Source: Oscillatoriales cyanobacterium (GTDB taxonomy: Bacteria > Cyanobacteriota > Cyanobacteriia > Cyanobacteriales > Microcoleaceae). Taken from it: a stretch of DNA of 43,582 nucleotides. The DNA lies in assembly GCA_004292745.1 (NCBI GenBank), contig RDXH01000034.1, positions 1 to 43,582 of the forward strand. The letters are read 5' to 3'. The notes below the pieces were generated by a model. That model saw only the letters and a program-made list of their open reading frames with translations. It did not search any database and was not told where the DNA came from. Each line of letters begins with the position of its first letter. The first letter of the stretch is position 1. Position numbers and translations under genes: made by a program. Below are positions 31,620-40,188 of this stretch, piece after piece.

Positions 31620-31702
31620 ACGTCTATGATTTATTTGACGGCAAATAATTAGCCCCTGCAATCAATCAGTTGAAAAGAGTCCTGGAGGCACAGCCAAACT
31701 AA

Positions 31703-31779
31703 AGCCCCGACTTGTTTAACAAATCAGGGCTCTAACCGCAGAATAGTGAACTACTCACCGCTAACCTGGAGTACCAGGT
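31703..31779 (-). terminator. Hairpins at the recA 3' side
   Basis: Two hairpins follow recA on its strand: ACCTGG/CCAGGT with a four-base loop (31764-31779) and AGCCC..TTGT/ACAA..GGGCT (31703-31731), the latter followed on the minus strand by TTAGTTT. They could serve as the recA terminator, though the T-tract is weak. Confidence 0.45.
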
Positions 31780-31812
31780 ATCGCGGGAGTTCTTTACTGA
31801 CAGTCAAAAAAT

Positions 31813-32925
31813 TTAGATTTCTTCCAAATCTTCAACATCTTCCATATCTTCTAAATCTTCTAGATCCTCATCGTCCACAGGAGCGACAGAATTAGCAGAA
31901 ACCACAGCACCAGTAGCAAGTTTTTCTCTGACTAATTTCTCAATTTCATTTTTGAAATCGATATTTTTCTCCATGTGTTGGATTACTTTGTCTCGTCCTT
32001 GAGCAATGTTATCGCCGTTGTAGCTATACCAAGAACCTTTTTTCGTAATTACTCCCATTTCGTCGGCCAAGTCTGTCAAACAGCCTAAAGTAGAAATGCC
32101 TTTGCCAAATACAATGTCAAATTCGGCAATGCGGAAGGGTGGAGCAACTTTATTTTTAGCAACTTTAACTTTGGTGCGGTTCCCGTACTCTTCTGTGCCT
32201 TTTTTCAAGGTTTGAATCCGCCGAATATCGAGTCGCACGCTGGCGTAGAATTTGAGAGCGTTACCCCCTGTTGTAGTTTCGGGATTGCCGTAAGTTACGC
32301 CGATTTTTTGGCGCAATTGGTTGAGAAAAATGACGGTACAGCCGGATTTGCCGATGTTGCCGGTGATTTTTCGCAAAGCTTGGCTCATCAACCGGGCTTG
32401 CAAACCCATGTGGGAGTCGCCCATGTCGCCTTCAATTTCGGCGCGGGGGACTAGGGCTGCTACGGAGTCAATAACTACGATATCGACGGCGACGGAACGG
32501 ACGAGTTGATCGACTATTTCTAGTCCCATTTCTCCGGTGTCGGGTTGGGAAACTAGGAGATTTTCAATATCGACACCCAAGGCTGAGGCGTAGGTGGGAT
32601 CTAGGGCGTGTTCGGCATCGACGAAGGCGGCGATTCCGCCGGATTTTTGGACTTCGGCGATCGCGTGTAGCGCTAGAGTGGTTTTACCGGAACTTTCTGG
32701 GCCATAGATTTCAATGACTCGGCCTTTTGGCAAACCGCCACCCAAGGCGATGTCAAGTGTCAGGGCTCCGCTGGGAATGGTTTCTACCCTCATGCGAGTG
32801 GCGTCTCCCAATCGGACGATCGCCCCTTTGCCAAAGCTGCGCTCGATCTGGGATAGTACCGCAGTCAGGGCTTTTTGCTTTTCGGGGCTTTCAGTAATTT
32901 TTGTAGACGTATCTTTTTTTGCCAT
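31813..32925 (-). CDS. recA: RecA recombinase
   Basis: 370 residues. Walker A G75-PESSGKT82, Walker B-like [14 protein letters not shown], the L1/L2 DNA-binding loops around [14 protein letters not shown] and [17 protein letters not shown], and the NQLRQKIG motif are all present. RecA forms filaments on single-stranded DNA for strand exchange and, where LexA is used, stimulates its self-cleavage. The C-terminal tail is extremely acidic ([18 protein letters not shown]). A weak LexA-like site just before the start was considered and not accepted. It is monocistronic and convergent with the hydrolase gene. It starts at ATG 32925 (MAKKDTS), standard for the family. Confidence 0.97.
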   Translation of the reverse strand: MAKKDTSTKITESPEKQKALTAVLSQIERSFGKGAIVRLGDATRMRVETIPSGALTLDIALGGGLPKGRVIEIYGPESSGKTTLALHAIAEVQKSGGIAAFVDAEHALDPTYASALGVDIENLLVSQPDTGEMGLEIVDQLVRSVAVDIVVIDSVAALVPRAEIEGDMGDSHMGLQARLMSQALRKITGNIGKSGCTVIFLNQLRQKIGVTYGNPETTTGGNALKFYASVRLDIRRIQTLKKGTEEYGNRTKVKVAKNKVAPPFRIAEFDIVFGKGISTLGCLTDLADEMGVITKKGSWYSYNGDNIAQGRDKVIQHMEKNIDFKNEIEKLVREKLATGAVVSANSVAPVDDEDLEDLEDMEDVEDLEEI

Positions 32926-33091
32926 TTGCGGTACACAGGTAGGGCCCTTGCGGAGCTTGTTGATTAACTGTACAACACGTATGTTAGCAGTTATTTTGGG
33001 GGTGGGGAGGTTCTGGGGAGATTTGATTCACGATTCTTGATTTTGCTGAAGTCCGGCAGCCGCCAGGGCTGTTTCATGCTCAGGAAAATCA

Positions 33092-33181
33092 GTAGGGGCG
33101 GTGCCTGTGAGTGCCCGCCGAGCCCATAGATGATTTGTGGGCGTTTGAAGTTCTGGGGGAGCCACGGGGGGCGGCCCCTAC
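33092..33181. repeat. 90-base GTAGGGG...CCCCTAC element
   Basis: Starts GTAGGGGCGGTGCCTGTGAG and ends GGGGGGCGGCCCCTAC. In reverse complement it begins GTAGGGGCCGCCCCCCGTGG, the same 20 bases as the element inside the kinase gene at 23180. GTAG lies at the foot of the stem on both strands. It sits about 30 bases before the GT39 gene, where a promoter or ribosome-binding region would be expected. Confidence 0.85.
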
Positions 33182-33214
33182 AATAGAATGAGGAGGTTAG
33201 AGAATAGCTAGCGC

Positions 33215-34831
33215 ATGGCATCTACAATACGTCAAGACCAATCTGTCGATCGCACTAATTCCCGGTGGCTGCTGGGCTTATTGGCGATCGCTATTTTACT
33301 AGGCATCGGATTTCGAGGCTTTGAACTCGATCGCAAACTTTACTGGCACGACGAAGCATACACCTCGCTGCGGGCTGCTGGTTTCACTAGACAAGAAATC
33401 GACGACGAACTATTCCAAAACCGGATTGTTCCCGCGCCGGAATTACAAAAATATCAGCGCATTAAACCAGGAAGTACAGCAGCAGACACAATCCATTCTT
33501 TAGCCCTTGAAGACCCACAGCATCCGCCTTTATACTTTCTGATGGCTCGCCTTTGGATGGAGGAATTTGGCAGTTCTCTGACAGCATCCCGTACTTTACC
33601 AGCACTATTAAGTTTGCTGTCCCTGCCTTTAATGTACGCTTTAGCTCAAGAACTTTTTGCCTCACGTTTAACGTCGTTATTAGCGACAGCACTGTTAGCC
33701 TTATCTCCCTTTGATATCTTATTTGCTCAGACCGCAAGGCAGTATAGTTTACTGACAGTAACAGTTATTGGCAGTAGTTTGCTGGTGCTGAGAGCCTTGC
33801 GGTTGCAGCGTTGGAAAAATTGGGTGTTATATGGATTGTCGATCGCTGTTGGTTTATACACCCATCCTTTTTTCATCTTAACACTAATTGCACAGGGCAT
33901 ATTTGTGATGTGTTACTGCCTGTTTTTTGCCAAGACCAAATTGCGAGGTCATGTAATTAATTCACATTTTTTCTTGTCAGTAATAGGTGGCTTGATTCTT
34001 TATGCTCCTTGGATTTACGTCCTAGGTACTAATCTGCAAAGAGCTTCAGATACTACAGATTGGACGCGAGTTGCTCCCGGATTACTTTATTTGGTCAAAT
34101 TGTGGATTTTGAGTTTTACGGCGCTCTTTTTTGATTTAGATTTCGGTTTTTATAGTATTTGGACTTTTCTGGCTCGACTGCCATTTTTGATTATAATTGT
34201 AGCAGGTATTTACCAAATATTTCACCGCACCAGCAGTGCCCATAGGTTATTTATTTTACTATCAATTTTTGTGCCTTTTTTGATGCTAGCATTGCCGGAT
34301 ATAATCATCGGCGGTAAACGTTCTGCTGTGAGTCGTTATCTGATTTCCTGCTTTCCGGGAGTGCAGCTAGTGGTGGCTTATTTCCTCGCAAATAGCGTCA
34401 AAAATCGGCAGCGGTTCTGGGAATTCATTTTGGCTGGGGTATTTACAGCAAGTATAGTATCTTGCGTTGTTAGCGGTTTTGCTGATACTTGGTGGAGCAA
34501 AGACGTGAGCTATTTTAATGCTGAAGTCGCCCAGAAGATTAATCAAGAGGCGATCGCTAATCGGTCAATCAAAGATACAATTGTAATTAGCGATCGCGGC
34601 AACGATTTTACGAATATGGGCGATTTGCTTTCTCTGAGCTATTTGCTTGACAAAGACGTGCGGCTGATGTTAATGAGTCAGTCACCAGACCTGGAGATGC
34701 TGAACAAATATTCGGCTCCCCTGGTGTTTCGGCCTTCGGAAAAATTGCGATCGGCATTTAAACGAAATCAACTGCGGTTAGAGCCTGTATTAGCGAACGC
34801 TAGACTTTTTCGAGTGCGGCGAGCTGCGTAG
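33215..34831 (+). CDS. Glycosyltransferase family 39-like membrane protein
   Basis: 538 residues, with about ten hydrophobic segments spread from residue 18 to 415 and a soluble C-terminal tail (about 425-538). The first loop has the Asp of KLYWHDEAYTSLRAAG, typical of GT-C (PMT/ArnT/GT39) enzymes, and a later loop has EDPQHPPLYFLMARLW followed by QTARQYSLL. Such enzymes move a sugar from a lipid-phosphate carrier to an acceptor on the outer face of the plasma membrane. Donor and acceptor are unknown. It is followed after 56 bases by the ATP-grasp gene, probably one operon. It starts at ATG 33215, close behind a palindromic repeat. Confidence 0.85.
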   Translation: MASTIRQDQSVDRTNSRWLLGLLAIAILLGIGFRGFELDRKLYWHDEAYTSLRAAGFTRQEIDDELFQNRIVPAPELQKYQRIKPGSTAADTIHSLALEDPQHPPLYFLMARLWMEEFGSSLTASRTLPALLSLLSLPLMYALAQELFASRLTSLLATALLALSPFDILFAQTARQYSLLTVTVIGSSLLVLRALRLQRWKNWVLYGLSIAVGLYTHPFFILTLIAQGIFVMCYCLFFAKTKLRGHVINSHFFLSVIGGLILYAPWIYVLGTNLQRASDTTDWTRVAPGLLYLVKLWILSFTALFFDLDFGFYSIWTFLARLPFLIIIVAGIYQIFHRTSSAHRLFILLSIFVPFLMLALPDIIIGGKRSAVSRYLISCFPGVQLVVAYFLANSVKNRQRFWEFILAGVFTASIVSCVVSGFADTWWSKDVSYFNAEVAQKINQEAIANRSIKDTIVISDRGNDFTNMGDLLSLSYLLDKDVRLMLMSQSPDLEMLNKYSAPLVFRPSEKLRSAFKRNQLRLEPVLANARLFRVRRAA

Positions 34832-34887
34832 GGTTTCGATAGTATCAATAGACATAAATAGTTATATAGATTAGCGGAATCAAACCT

Positions 34888-36411
34888 ATGCAAGAGTTAA
34901 AAGATGTTGCGTCAGAATATGGCCAGCAATTTCGTAATCTTCAGAATGAATTGCGGGAAAATTGGCACAAAAACGAAGAATTCGACGGCGGAGATTGTGA
35001 CATCATCGTCATTCCTTCTATCAGTTTAGATCAGCAAGAAATGCAGAAAGTTCCAGGTGCTTACCACTACGAAGAACGGCATTTGTTTTCGTTGATTCGT
35101 CTGCGAAATCCTCGCACGCGCCTGATTTATATTACTTCCGAGCCACTGCATCCAATGATCGTTGATTATTACTTGCAATTACTCCCCGGAATTCCTTTTT
35201 CACACGCGCGCGATCGGCTTTTGCTATTCTCTACTTACGATGCTTCTCCCAAATCCCTCACCCAGAAAATCTTAGAACGCCCCCGGTTGATGGAACGGAT
35301 TCGCTCTTCCGTGCGGCCGAGACAATCTTATATGGTTTGTTACAACTCCACCCCCTTAGAGCGGGAGTTATCTGTAAAGTTGGGAATTCCTTTGTGGGCA
35401 AGCGATCCAGATTTGCTCTACTGGGGAACAAAAAGTGGTAGCAGACAAATTTTTGAAGAAGCTGGTGTGCCTTATCCTGACGGTTCTGAGCTAGTTTGGA
35501 ATGCGGCAGATTTAGCAGCAGCAGCAGCTCAACTGTGGGAACGCCAGCCCCATTTACAAAGAATCGTAATTAAGCTAAATGAGGGCTTTTCTGGGGAGGG
35601 AAATGCGATTTTAGAACTGAAATCCATCGCTCCTACAGCACTTGCGGAAAAAGCAAAAGTAATCCAGGATTGTTTCCCTAATTTGCGCTTTCAAGCAGCG
35701 GGAGAAAATTGGGAAAATTTCAGCAGTCGCATCCCCGAACTAGGGGCGATTGCCGAAGCATTTATCGAAGGAAAAGAAAAGCGATCGCCAAGCGTTCAAG
35801 GTAGAATTGTACCCAGTGGCGAAGTAGAAATTCTTTCAACCCATGACCAGATTTTAGGAGGTCCAGACGGTCAAATTTTCTTGGGTTGCCGATTTCCGGC
35901 GGACGAATCCTATCGCATAGCGTTGCAAGAATTCGGCAGAAAAATCGGGCGTAACTTGGCAGAAAAAGGTGCTTTAGAGCAATTTGGCATAGATTATGTG
36001 GCTGTGCGGCAAGATGACGGTCTATGGGATATTCAAGCAATTGAAATTAACTTACGAAAAGGTGGCACAACTCATCCTTTTATGGCGCTGAAGCTGTTAA
36101 CAAATGGTCGTTATGAGGGTGCTACGGGTGCATTTTATAGTCAGCAGGGCCGTCCGAAATATTATGTGGCTTCTGATAATTTAAAAAAAGAGCGCTATCG
36201 GGGATTATTGCCGAATGATTTGATGGATATTATTGCGGATAATCAACTACACTTTGACAGCGGTACTGAAACTGGTACGGTGTTTCATTTAATGGGTTGT
36301 TTGTCGGAATATGGTAAATTGGGATTGACAAGTATTGGCAATTCTTCCCAAGAGGCAGAGGAAATTTATAATAAAGTTGTGAAAGTTCTCGATCGAGAAA
36401 CGTCATGCTAA
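34888..36411 (+). CDS. PGM1-like peptide ligase (ATP-grasp)
   Basis: 507 residues. The N-terminal third (to about 190) includes DCDIIVIPSISLDQQEMQKV, LSVKLGIPLWASDPDLLYWG and GSRQIFEEAGVPYPDG. The ATP-grasp core follows: RIVIKLNEGFSGEGNAILEL (about 228-247), IAEAFIEGKEKRSPSVQGRI, and the Mg/ATP-binding end AIEINLRKGGTTHPFM (about 384-399). Relatives are called PGM1-related peptide ligases, after the pheganomycin enzyme that joins unusual amino acids to peptides. The substrate of the cyanobacterial members is not known to me. It is soluble and probably co-transcribed with the GT39-like gene. The N-terminal portion and the context do not reveal a biosynthetic cluster. Confidence 0.8.
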   Translation: MQELKDVASEYGQQFRNLQNELRENWHKNEEFDGGDCDIIVIPSISLDQQEMQKVPGAYHYEERHLFSLIRLRNPRTRLIYITSEPLHPMIVDYYLQLLPGIPFSHARDRLLLFSTYDASPKSLTQKILERPRLMERIRSSVRPRQSYMVCYNSTPLERELSVKLGIPLWASDPDLLYWGTKSGSRQIFEEAGVPYPDGSELVWNAADLAAAAAQLWERQPHLQRIVIKLNEGFSGEGNAILELKSIAPTALAEKAKVIQDCFPNLRFQAAGENWENFSSRIPELGAIAEAFIEGKEKRSPSVQGRIVPSGEVEILSTHDQILGGPDGQIFLGCRFPADESYRIALQEFGRKIGRNLAEKGALEQFGIDYVAVRQDDGLWDIQAIEINLRKGGTTHPFMALKLLTNGRYEGATGAFYSQQGRPKYYVASDNLKKERYRGLLPNDLMDIIADNQLHFDSGTETGTVFHLMGCLSEYGKLGLTSIGNSSQEAEEIYNKVVKVLDRETSC

Positions 36412-36446
36412 ATCTGCTGGAATGATATCACCCATCAACCCACAAA

Positions 36447-36590
36447 CCCCGGCGGTTGAAACCGCGTCTACACAAATGAAACCCGACGAGAGCGGGTTGA
36501 AGAATCGATCGCACAGTGCTCTGAAATTCCATATTTCTTAGTCCGCGGAGGCGGACATCGTTTGTATAGACGCGGTTTCCAACCGCCGAG
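36447..36590. repeat. Inverted repeat CGGCGGTTGAAACCGCG with inner GTCCGC stem
   Basis: The arms CCCGGCGGTTGAAACCGCGT (36448-36467) and CGCGGTTTCCAACCGCCG pair, extending through the CTACACAAA/TTTGTATAG bases. Inside are CCCG..CGGG and GTCCGCGGAGGCGGAC hairpins. It fills the convergent gap between the ligase gene and lepB and could end transcripts from both sides, though it has no T-tract. Confidence 0.75.
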
Positions 36591-36604
36591 AATTTGAATG
36601 GTAG

Positions 36605-37213
36605 CTAATTTTTAACTGGATAAAGGGGCGAAGAGTCGATGGAACCTGTGCGATTGAGAGGCCAAAAACGCACAATTGCCCTACCAATAATATTGGGCTT
36701 GGGTACATAGCCCCAATAGTGACTGTCGCAGCTTTGGTTGCGGTTGTCGCCGAGCACCAAGTAAGAGTTTTGAGGTACTACTGCTGGCCCATAGGGATAA
36801 TGGGGAATTTCTTCAATATATTTTTCCTGTAGGGGCTGCTTGTTGATATAAACTTTTCCCTCTCTGACTTCGACGCTGTCTCCTGGAAGTCCAATTACTC
36901 GCTTAATATAGGCATCTTTGATTGGCGGTGGTTGTCCCGTACACAAGCTAGCCGAGTCTGGAGGTGTAAATACGATAATATCTCCTCGGTGAGGATCTTG
37001 AAATCGATAGCTCACCTTATCGATAATTAAGCGATCGTTAATTTGCAAAGTGGGGAGCATCGAACCTGTTGGAATGTAACGAGCTTCGGCAACCAGAGTG
37101 CGGATGCCAAAGGCTAAGACTGCTGCTAAACCGATGGTCTTAATTCCTTCTATCCAAGGGTTTTCGGTGTCCTGGGGTGGTTTTTCGTCGCCTGACTTGT
37201 CTAAACGAGTCAT
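36605..37213 (-). CDS. lepB: Signal peptidase I
   Basis: 202 residues from the ATG at 37213 ([13 protein letters not shown]); an earlier in-frame start at 37285 would add 24 residues without membrane character. One N-terminal membrane segment (about 24-42, [19 protein letters not shown]) and the catalytic dyad S51 (PTGSMLPTL) and K104 ([12 protein letters not shown]) are present, plus the [14 protein letters not shown] box (family motif GDNR.NS.DSR, here with Ser-His in place of Ser-Arg). It cleaves signal peptides on the outer face of the plasma or thylakoid membrane. Its length suits the small one-TM class. It is monocistronic. Confidence 0.93.
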   Translation of the reverse strand: MTRLDKSGDEKPPQDTENPWIEGIKTIGLAAVLAFGIRTLVAEARYIPTGSMLPTLQINDRLIIDKVSYRFQDPHRGDIIVFTPPDSASLCTGQPPPIKDAYIKRVIGLPGDSVEVREGKVYINKQPLQEKYIEEIPHYPYGPAVVPQNSYLVLGDNRNQSCDSHYWGYVPKPNIIGRAIVRFWPLNRTGSIDSSPLYPVKN

Positions 37214-37245
37214 AGAGTATTGTAGTGACTGAGCTGGATACCAAT

Positions 37246-37280
37246 TTTGACACTCCCTGTCCGTCAATAGACAGGGATTA
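37246..37280 (-). repeat. TTGACACTCCC hairpin resembling an IS200/IS605 end
   Basis: TTTTGACACTCCCTGTC, eight bases, GACAGGGATTATTC: a perfect 7-base stem flanked by TTGACACTCC and GATT. Many cyanobacterial IS200/IS605 (TnpB-type) elements end in this kind of hairpin. The element body is absent, so this is at most a remnant. It lies upstream of lepB. Confidence 0.4.
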
Positions 37281-37445
37281 TTCAATAATTTTACAGTATA
37301 AATTTACTAATATCAACAATTAGAATCAAAGAACTAAACAACTAATATTTTTTAAGTAAATTTATGTTTCTTAGTATTCAGTCAACTATTTTAAGTATAA
37401 AATGTTTCCCAGCTAGCAAGCTGTTTACTCAATTAATTGTATCTT

Positions 37446-38771
37446 ATGGCTCCCACATCAAGTTTGTTGATCCGCCACGCTCGTATTCTTTTGCCCAATG
37501 GTGAGTTTTTGCCAGGGGACGTGCAAATCTGCGATGGCAAAATAGTCGGAGTTGCTGCTGAAATTGTCGCATCGGGCGATCGGGAAATAGACGCGAGCGG
37601 TTTAACTTTGTTACCGGGAGTAATTGACCCCCAGGTACACTTCCGCGAACCGGGTTTGGAACACAAGGAAGATTTGTTTACGGCTAGCTGTGCTTGCGCT
37701 AAAGGCGGTGTCACCTCGTTTTTGGAAATGCCGAATACGCGACCTCTGACCACCACTCAAGCTGCTTTAGATGATAAATTGCGCCGCGCGGCCGAGAAGT
37801 GTTTGGTGAATTATGGCTTTTTTATTGGAGCAACCTCTGAAATTTTACCAGATTTATTGAGCGCCCATCCGACATCGGGAATTAAAGTTTTCATGGGTTC
37901 GATGCACGGCGACTTATTGATGGATGACGCAGCAGTGTTAGAGGCGATTTTTGCTAAGGGCGATCGGCTAATTGCGGTACACGCCGAAGACCAAGCTAGA
38001 ATTAATCAGCGTCGTCAGGAATTTGCTGGGATTTGTGATGTAGCGATTCACTCACAAATTCAAGACAATCAAGCTGCTTTGTTAGCTACTCAGCTAGCCT
38101 TAAAACTTTCTAAAAAATATCAGCGCCGCCTGCATATTCTGCATCTATCTACCGGAGAAGAAGCGGAGTTTTTGCGCCAAGAAAAACCGAGTTGGGTGAC
38201 AGCAGAAGTGACACCACAGCATTTGTTGTTAAATAGCAGCGCCTATGAAACCATTGGTAGTTTAGCTCAAATGAATCCGCCTTTGCGATCGCCCCGCGAT
38301 AACGAAATACTGTGGCAAGCTTTACTCGACGGCGTAATTGATTTTATCGCCACGGATCACGCGCCGCACACCTTAGCTGAAAAAGCTCAAACTTATCCAA
38401 ATACACCGTCGGGAATGCCCGGTGTTGAAACTTCTTTACCTTTGATGCTGACGCAAGCAGTCGCGGGAAAGTGTACAGTTGCTCAAGTTGCTAATTGGAT
38501 GTCAACGGCAGTTGCTAAAGCTTACAAGATTCCGAATAAGGGTAAAATTGCCCCTGGTTTTGATGCGGACTTGGTATTGGTCGATTTGGAGAAGTATCGC
38601 CCGGTTGTGGGAAAAGAAATGGCCAGTAAGTGTGGCTGGAGTTCCTTTGAAGGTTGGAACTTGACTGGCTGGCCTGTGGTGACAGTTGTGGGAGGAAAAG
38701 TGGTTTTTGAGAATGGGAAATTGGATACAAATGTGAGGGGAAAAGCCTTGACATTTGACGCAGATATGTAG
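37446..38771 (+). CDS. pyrC: Dihydroorotase
   Basis: 441 residues from the ATG at 37446. It catalyses the reversible ring closure of carbamoyl aspartate to dihydroorotate in pyrimidine synthesis. Amidohydrolase motifs: PGVIDPQVHFREPG with the metal-binding HxH-type site (about 63-71), SGIKVFMGSMHGD (Lys of the KVF block, possible carbamylation site), VHAEDQ, LHILHLST and FIATDHAPHT (catalytic Asp). The length fits the class I/DHOase-hydantoinase-like type (about 425-450). The stop codon TAG is the TAG of the GTAGGGG that opens the repeat block at 38768, so the original 3' end may have been altered by that element. Confidence 0.93.
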   Translation: MAPTSSLLIRHARILLPNGEFLPGDVQICDGKIVGVAAEIVASGDREIDASGLTLLPGVIDPQVHFREPGLEHKEDLFTASCACAKGGVTSFLEMPNTRPLTTTQAALDDKLRRAAEKCLVNYGFFIGATSEILPDLLSAHPTSGIKVFMGSMHGDLLMDDAAVLEAIFAKGDRLIAVHAEDQARINQRRQEFAGICDVAIHSQIQDNQAALLATQLALKLSKKYQRRLHILHLSTGEEAEFLRQEKPSWVTAEVTPQHLLLNSSAYETIGSLAQMNPPLRSPRDNEILWQALLDGVIDFIATDHAPHTLAEKAQTYPNTPSGMPGVETSLPLMLTQAVAGKCTVAQVANWMSTAVAKAYKIPNKGKIAPGFDADLVLVDLEKYRPVVGKEMASKCGWSSFEGWNLTGWPVVTVVGGKVVFENGKLDTNVRGKALTFDADM

Positions 38772-38961
38772 GGGAGAAGCATTCGGGAGACAATCCATGA
38801 AAGATACACAAAGTATTGTGCCCGAATGCAACGCCTGGCCACAACCAAAAATCGCGATTCAGAATTCCCCATCGCGGTTTACCTGTGGGTTTGGGCGAAG
38901 CATTTGGGCCATTATTCACCCATACGATATAAGATTTTTTGCCCAAATGCTTCGCCCCTAC
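38768..38961. repeat. GTAG-bounded BIME-like repeat A
   Basis: 194 bases. Left end GTAGGGGAGAAGCATTCGGG; right end in reverse complement GTAGGGGCGAAGCATTTGGG (18 of 20 match). Two hairpins: GCATTCGGG/CCCGAATGC (38779-38829) and a perfect 17-base stem GGGCGAAGCATTTGGGC with its complement (38893-38909 and 38941-38957). The repeat thus looks like two head-to-head REP units. Confidence 0.9.
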
Positions 38962-39042
38962 GGGTGATGGAATCCGGAATTGTTACTTGGCAATTGACAT
39001 TATCCAAAATAGTTTGATAAAATCCTATTATCGGTAAATCAC

Positions 39043-39237
39043 GTAGGGGAGAAGCATTCGGGAGACAATCCATGAAAGATAGACAAAGTATGGTGCCCGA
39101 ATGCAACGCCTGACCCCAACCAAAAATCCCGATTCAGAATTCCCCATCGCGGTTTACCTGTGGGGTTTGGGCGAAGCATTTGGGTCATTATTCACCCATA
39201 CGATATAAGATTTTTTGCCCAAATGCTTCGCCCCTAC
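39043..39237. repeat. GTAG-bounded BIME-like repeat B
   Basis: 195 bases, nearly identical to repeat A and in the same orientation, separated from it by an 81-base spacer (with CTTGGCAATTGACATTATCC) that recurs between C and D. The right-hand stem is at 39169-39185/39217-39233. It ends 47 bases before the RAYT start codon. Confidence 0.9.
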
Positions 39238-39284
39238 GGGTGATGGAATCCGGAATTGTTAAAATTTACAAAATTAACAAAGCT

Positions 39285-39899
39285 ATGAAATATAACCCCG
39301 AAATCCACCACCGGAAATCTATTCGCCTCAAAGGTTATGATTATACACAACCAGGGGCTTACTATATCACTATCTGCTCTTACCAAAGGCAATGTTTGTT
39401 TGGTGAAGTTGTAGCAGGAATCATGAAGCTAAATTTAATTAGTGAAACCATTCAATATTGTTGGCATCGTTTGCCAGAACATTTTCCTTTTATAGAATTA
39501 GATGCTTTTGTGATTATGCCAAACCATCTGCACGGAATTATTTTGATAGCTGACGGCAATACTAACAAAAGTCAATTATTCAAACAGCCGATAATTCAAC
39601 CTGTATCATCTGATCGGATACCTAAATTGCCCAAAGGAACAGAATCAGGTTCATTAGGGGCCTTAGTACAAAACTTTAAATCAATAGTAACCCGTCGAGT
39701 CAATCGCCTAACTAGGAATTCTGGTACAATATGGCAAGAGGGCTATTATGAAGAAATTATCCGCGATGAACGAGCTTATGATAATATCAGAAAATATATA
39801 GTTCAAAATCCTTTAAAATGGCATGATGACGAAAATTATACGCTCCAAAATTGCGATCGCAACACAAGATCCCCATCCAATTCCCTAAAAATAAATTAA
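39285..39899 (+). CDS. REP-associated tyrosine transposase (RAYT, Y1/IS200-like)
   Basis: 204 residues from the ATG at 39285; the frame is open further upstream but that part is repeat B. The N-terminus RKSIRLKGYDYTQPGAYYIT is typical of the cyanobacterial Y1_Tnp family. The HUH metal site is H81-L-H83 in FVIMPNHLHGII. The nucleophile is probably Y154 or Y155 in WQEGYYEEIIRDERAYDNI, followed by YIVQNPLKW. RAYTs bind and cut single-stranded REP hairpins carrying a 5' GTAG-like tetranucleotide and are usually single-copy, domesticated relatives of IS200 transposases. The gene is intact. It lies between two copies of a roughly 490-base direct repeat, each holding two GTAG-bounded palindromes, which strongly suggests its substrate. 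Confidence 0.9.
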   Translation: MKYNPEIHHRKSIRLKGYDYTQPGAYYITICSYQRQCLFGEVVAGIMKLNLISETIQYCWHRLPEHFPFIELDAFVIMPNHLHGIILIADGNTNKSQLFKQPIIQPVSSDRIPKLPKGTESGSLGALVQNFKSIVTRRVNRLTRNSGTIWQEGYYEEIIRDERAYDNIRKYIVQNPLKWHDDENYTLQNCDRNTRSPSNSLKIN

Positions 39900-39912
39900 T
39901 TACCCAAAATCA

Positions 39913-40107
39913 GGTAGGGGAGAAGCATTCGGGAGACAATCCATGAAAGATACACAAAGTATGGTGCCCGAATGCAACGCCTGGCCCCAACCAAAAATCC
40001 CGATTCAGAATTCCCCATCGCGGTTTACCTGTGGGTTTGGGCGAAGCATTTGGGCCATGATTCACCCATACGATATAGGATTTTTCGCCCAAATGCTTCG
40101 CCCCTAC
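39913..40107. repeat. GTAG-bounded BIME-like repeat C
   Basis: 195 bases, same orientation and sequence class as A. The 17-base stem is at 40039-40055/40087-40103. It begins 13 bases after the RAYT stop codon. With D and their common spacer it forms the right-hand copy of the A-B block. Confidence 0.9.
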
Positions 40108-40188
40108 GGGTGATGGAATCCGGAATTGATACTTGGCAATTGACATCATCTAAAATAGTTTGATAAAATTCTCTTATCGGTAAATCAC

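Noticed and set aside
32931-32944. Possible LexA box (GGTACACAGGTAGG) before recA
   Set aside because: One mismatch to the cyanobacterial RGTACNNNDGTWCB consensus and it overlaps the ribosome-binding position; too weak without a LexA gene or homologous sites.
38502-38946. Antisense frames over the pyrC end and repeat A
   Set aside because: They are shadows of pyrC and of the palindromic repeat; similar frames recur at each repeat copy.
39180-39284. Upstream extension of the RAYT frame
   Set aside because: Those codons lie in repeat B; family members begin near MKYNPE.
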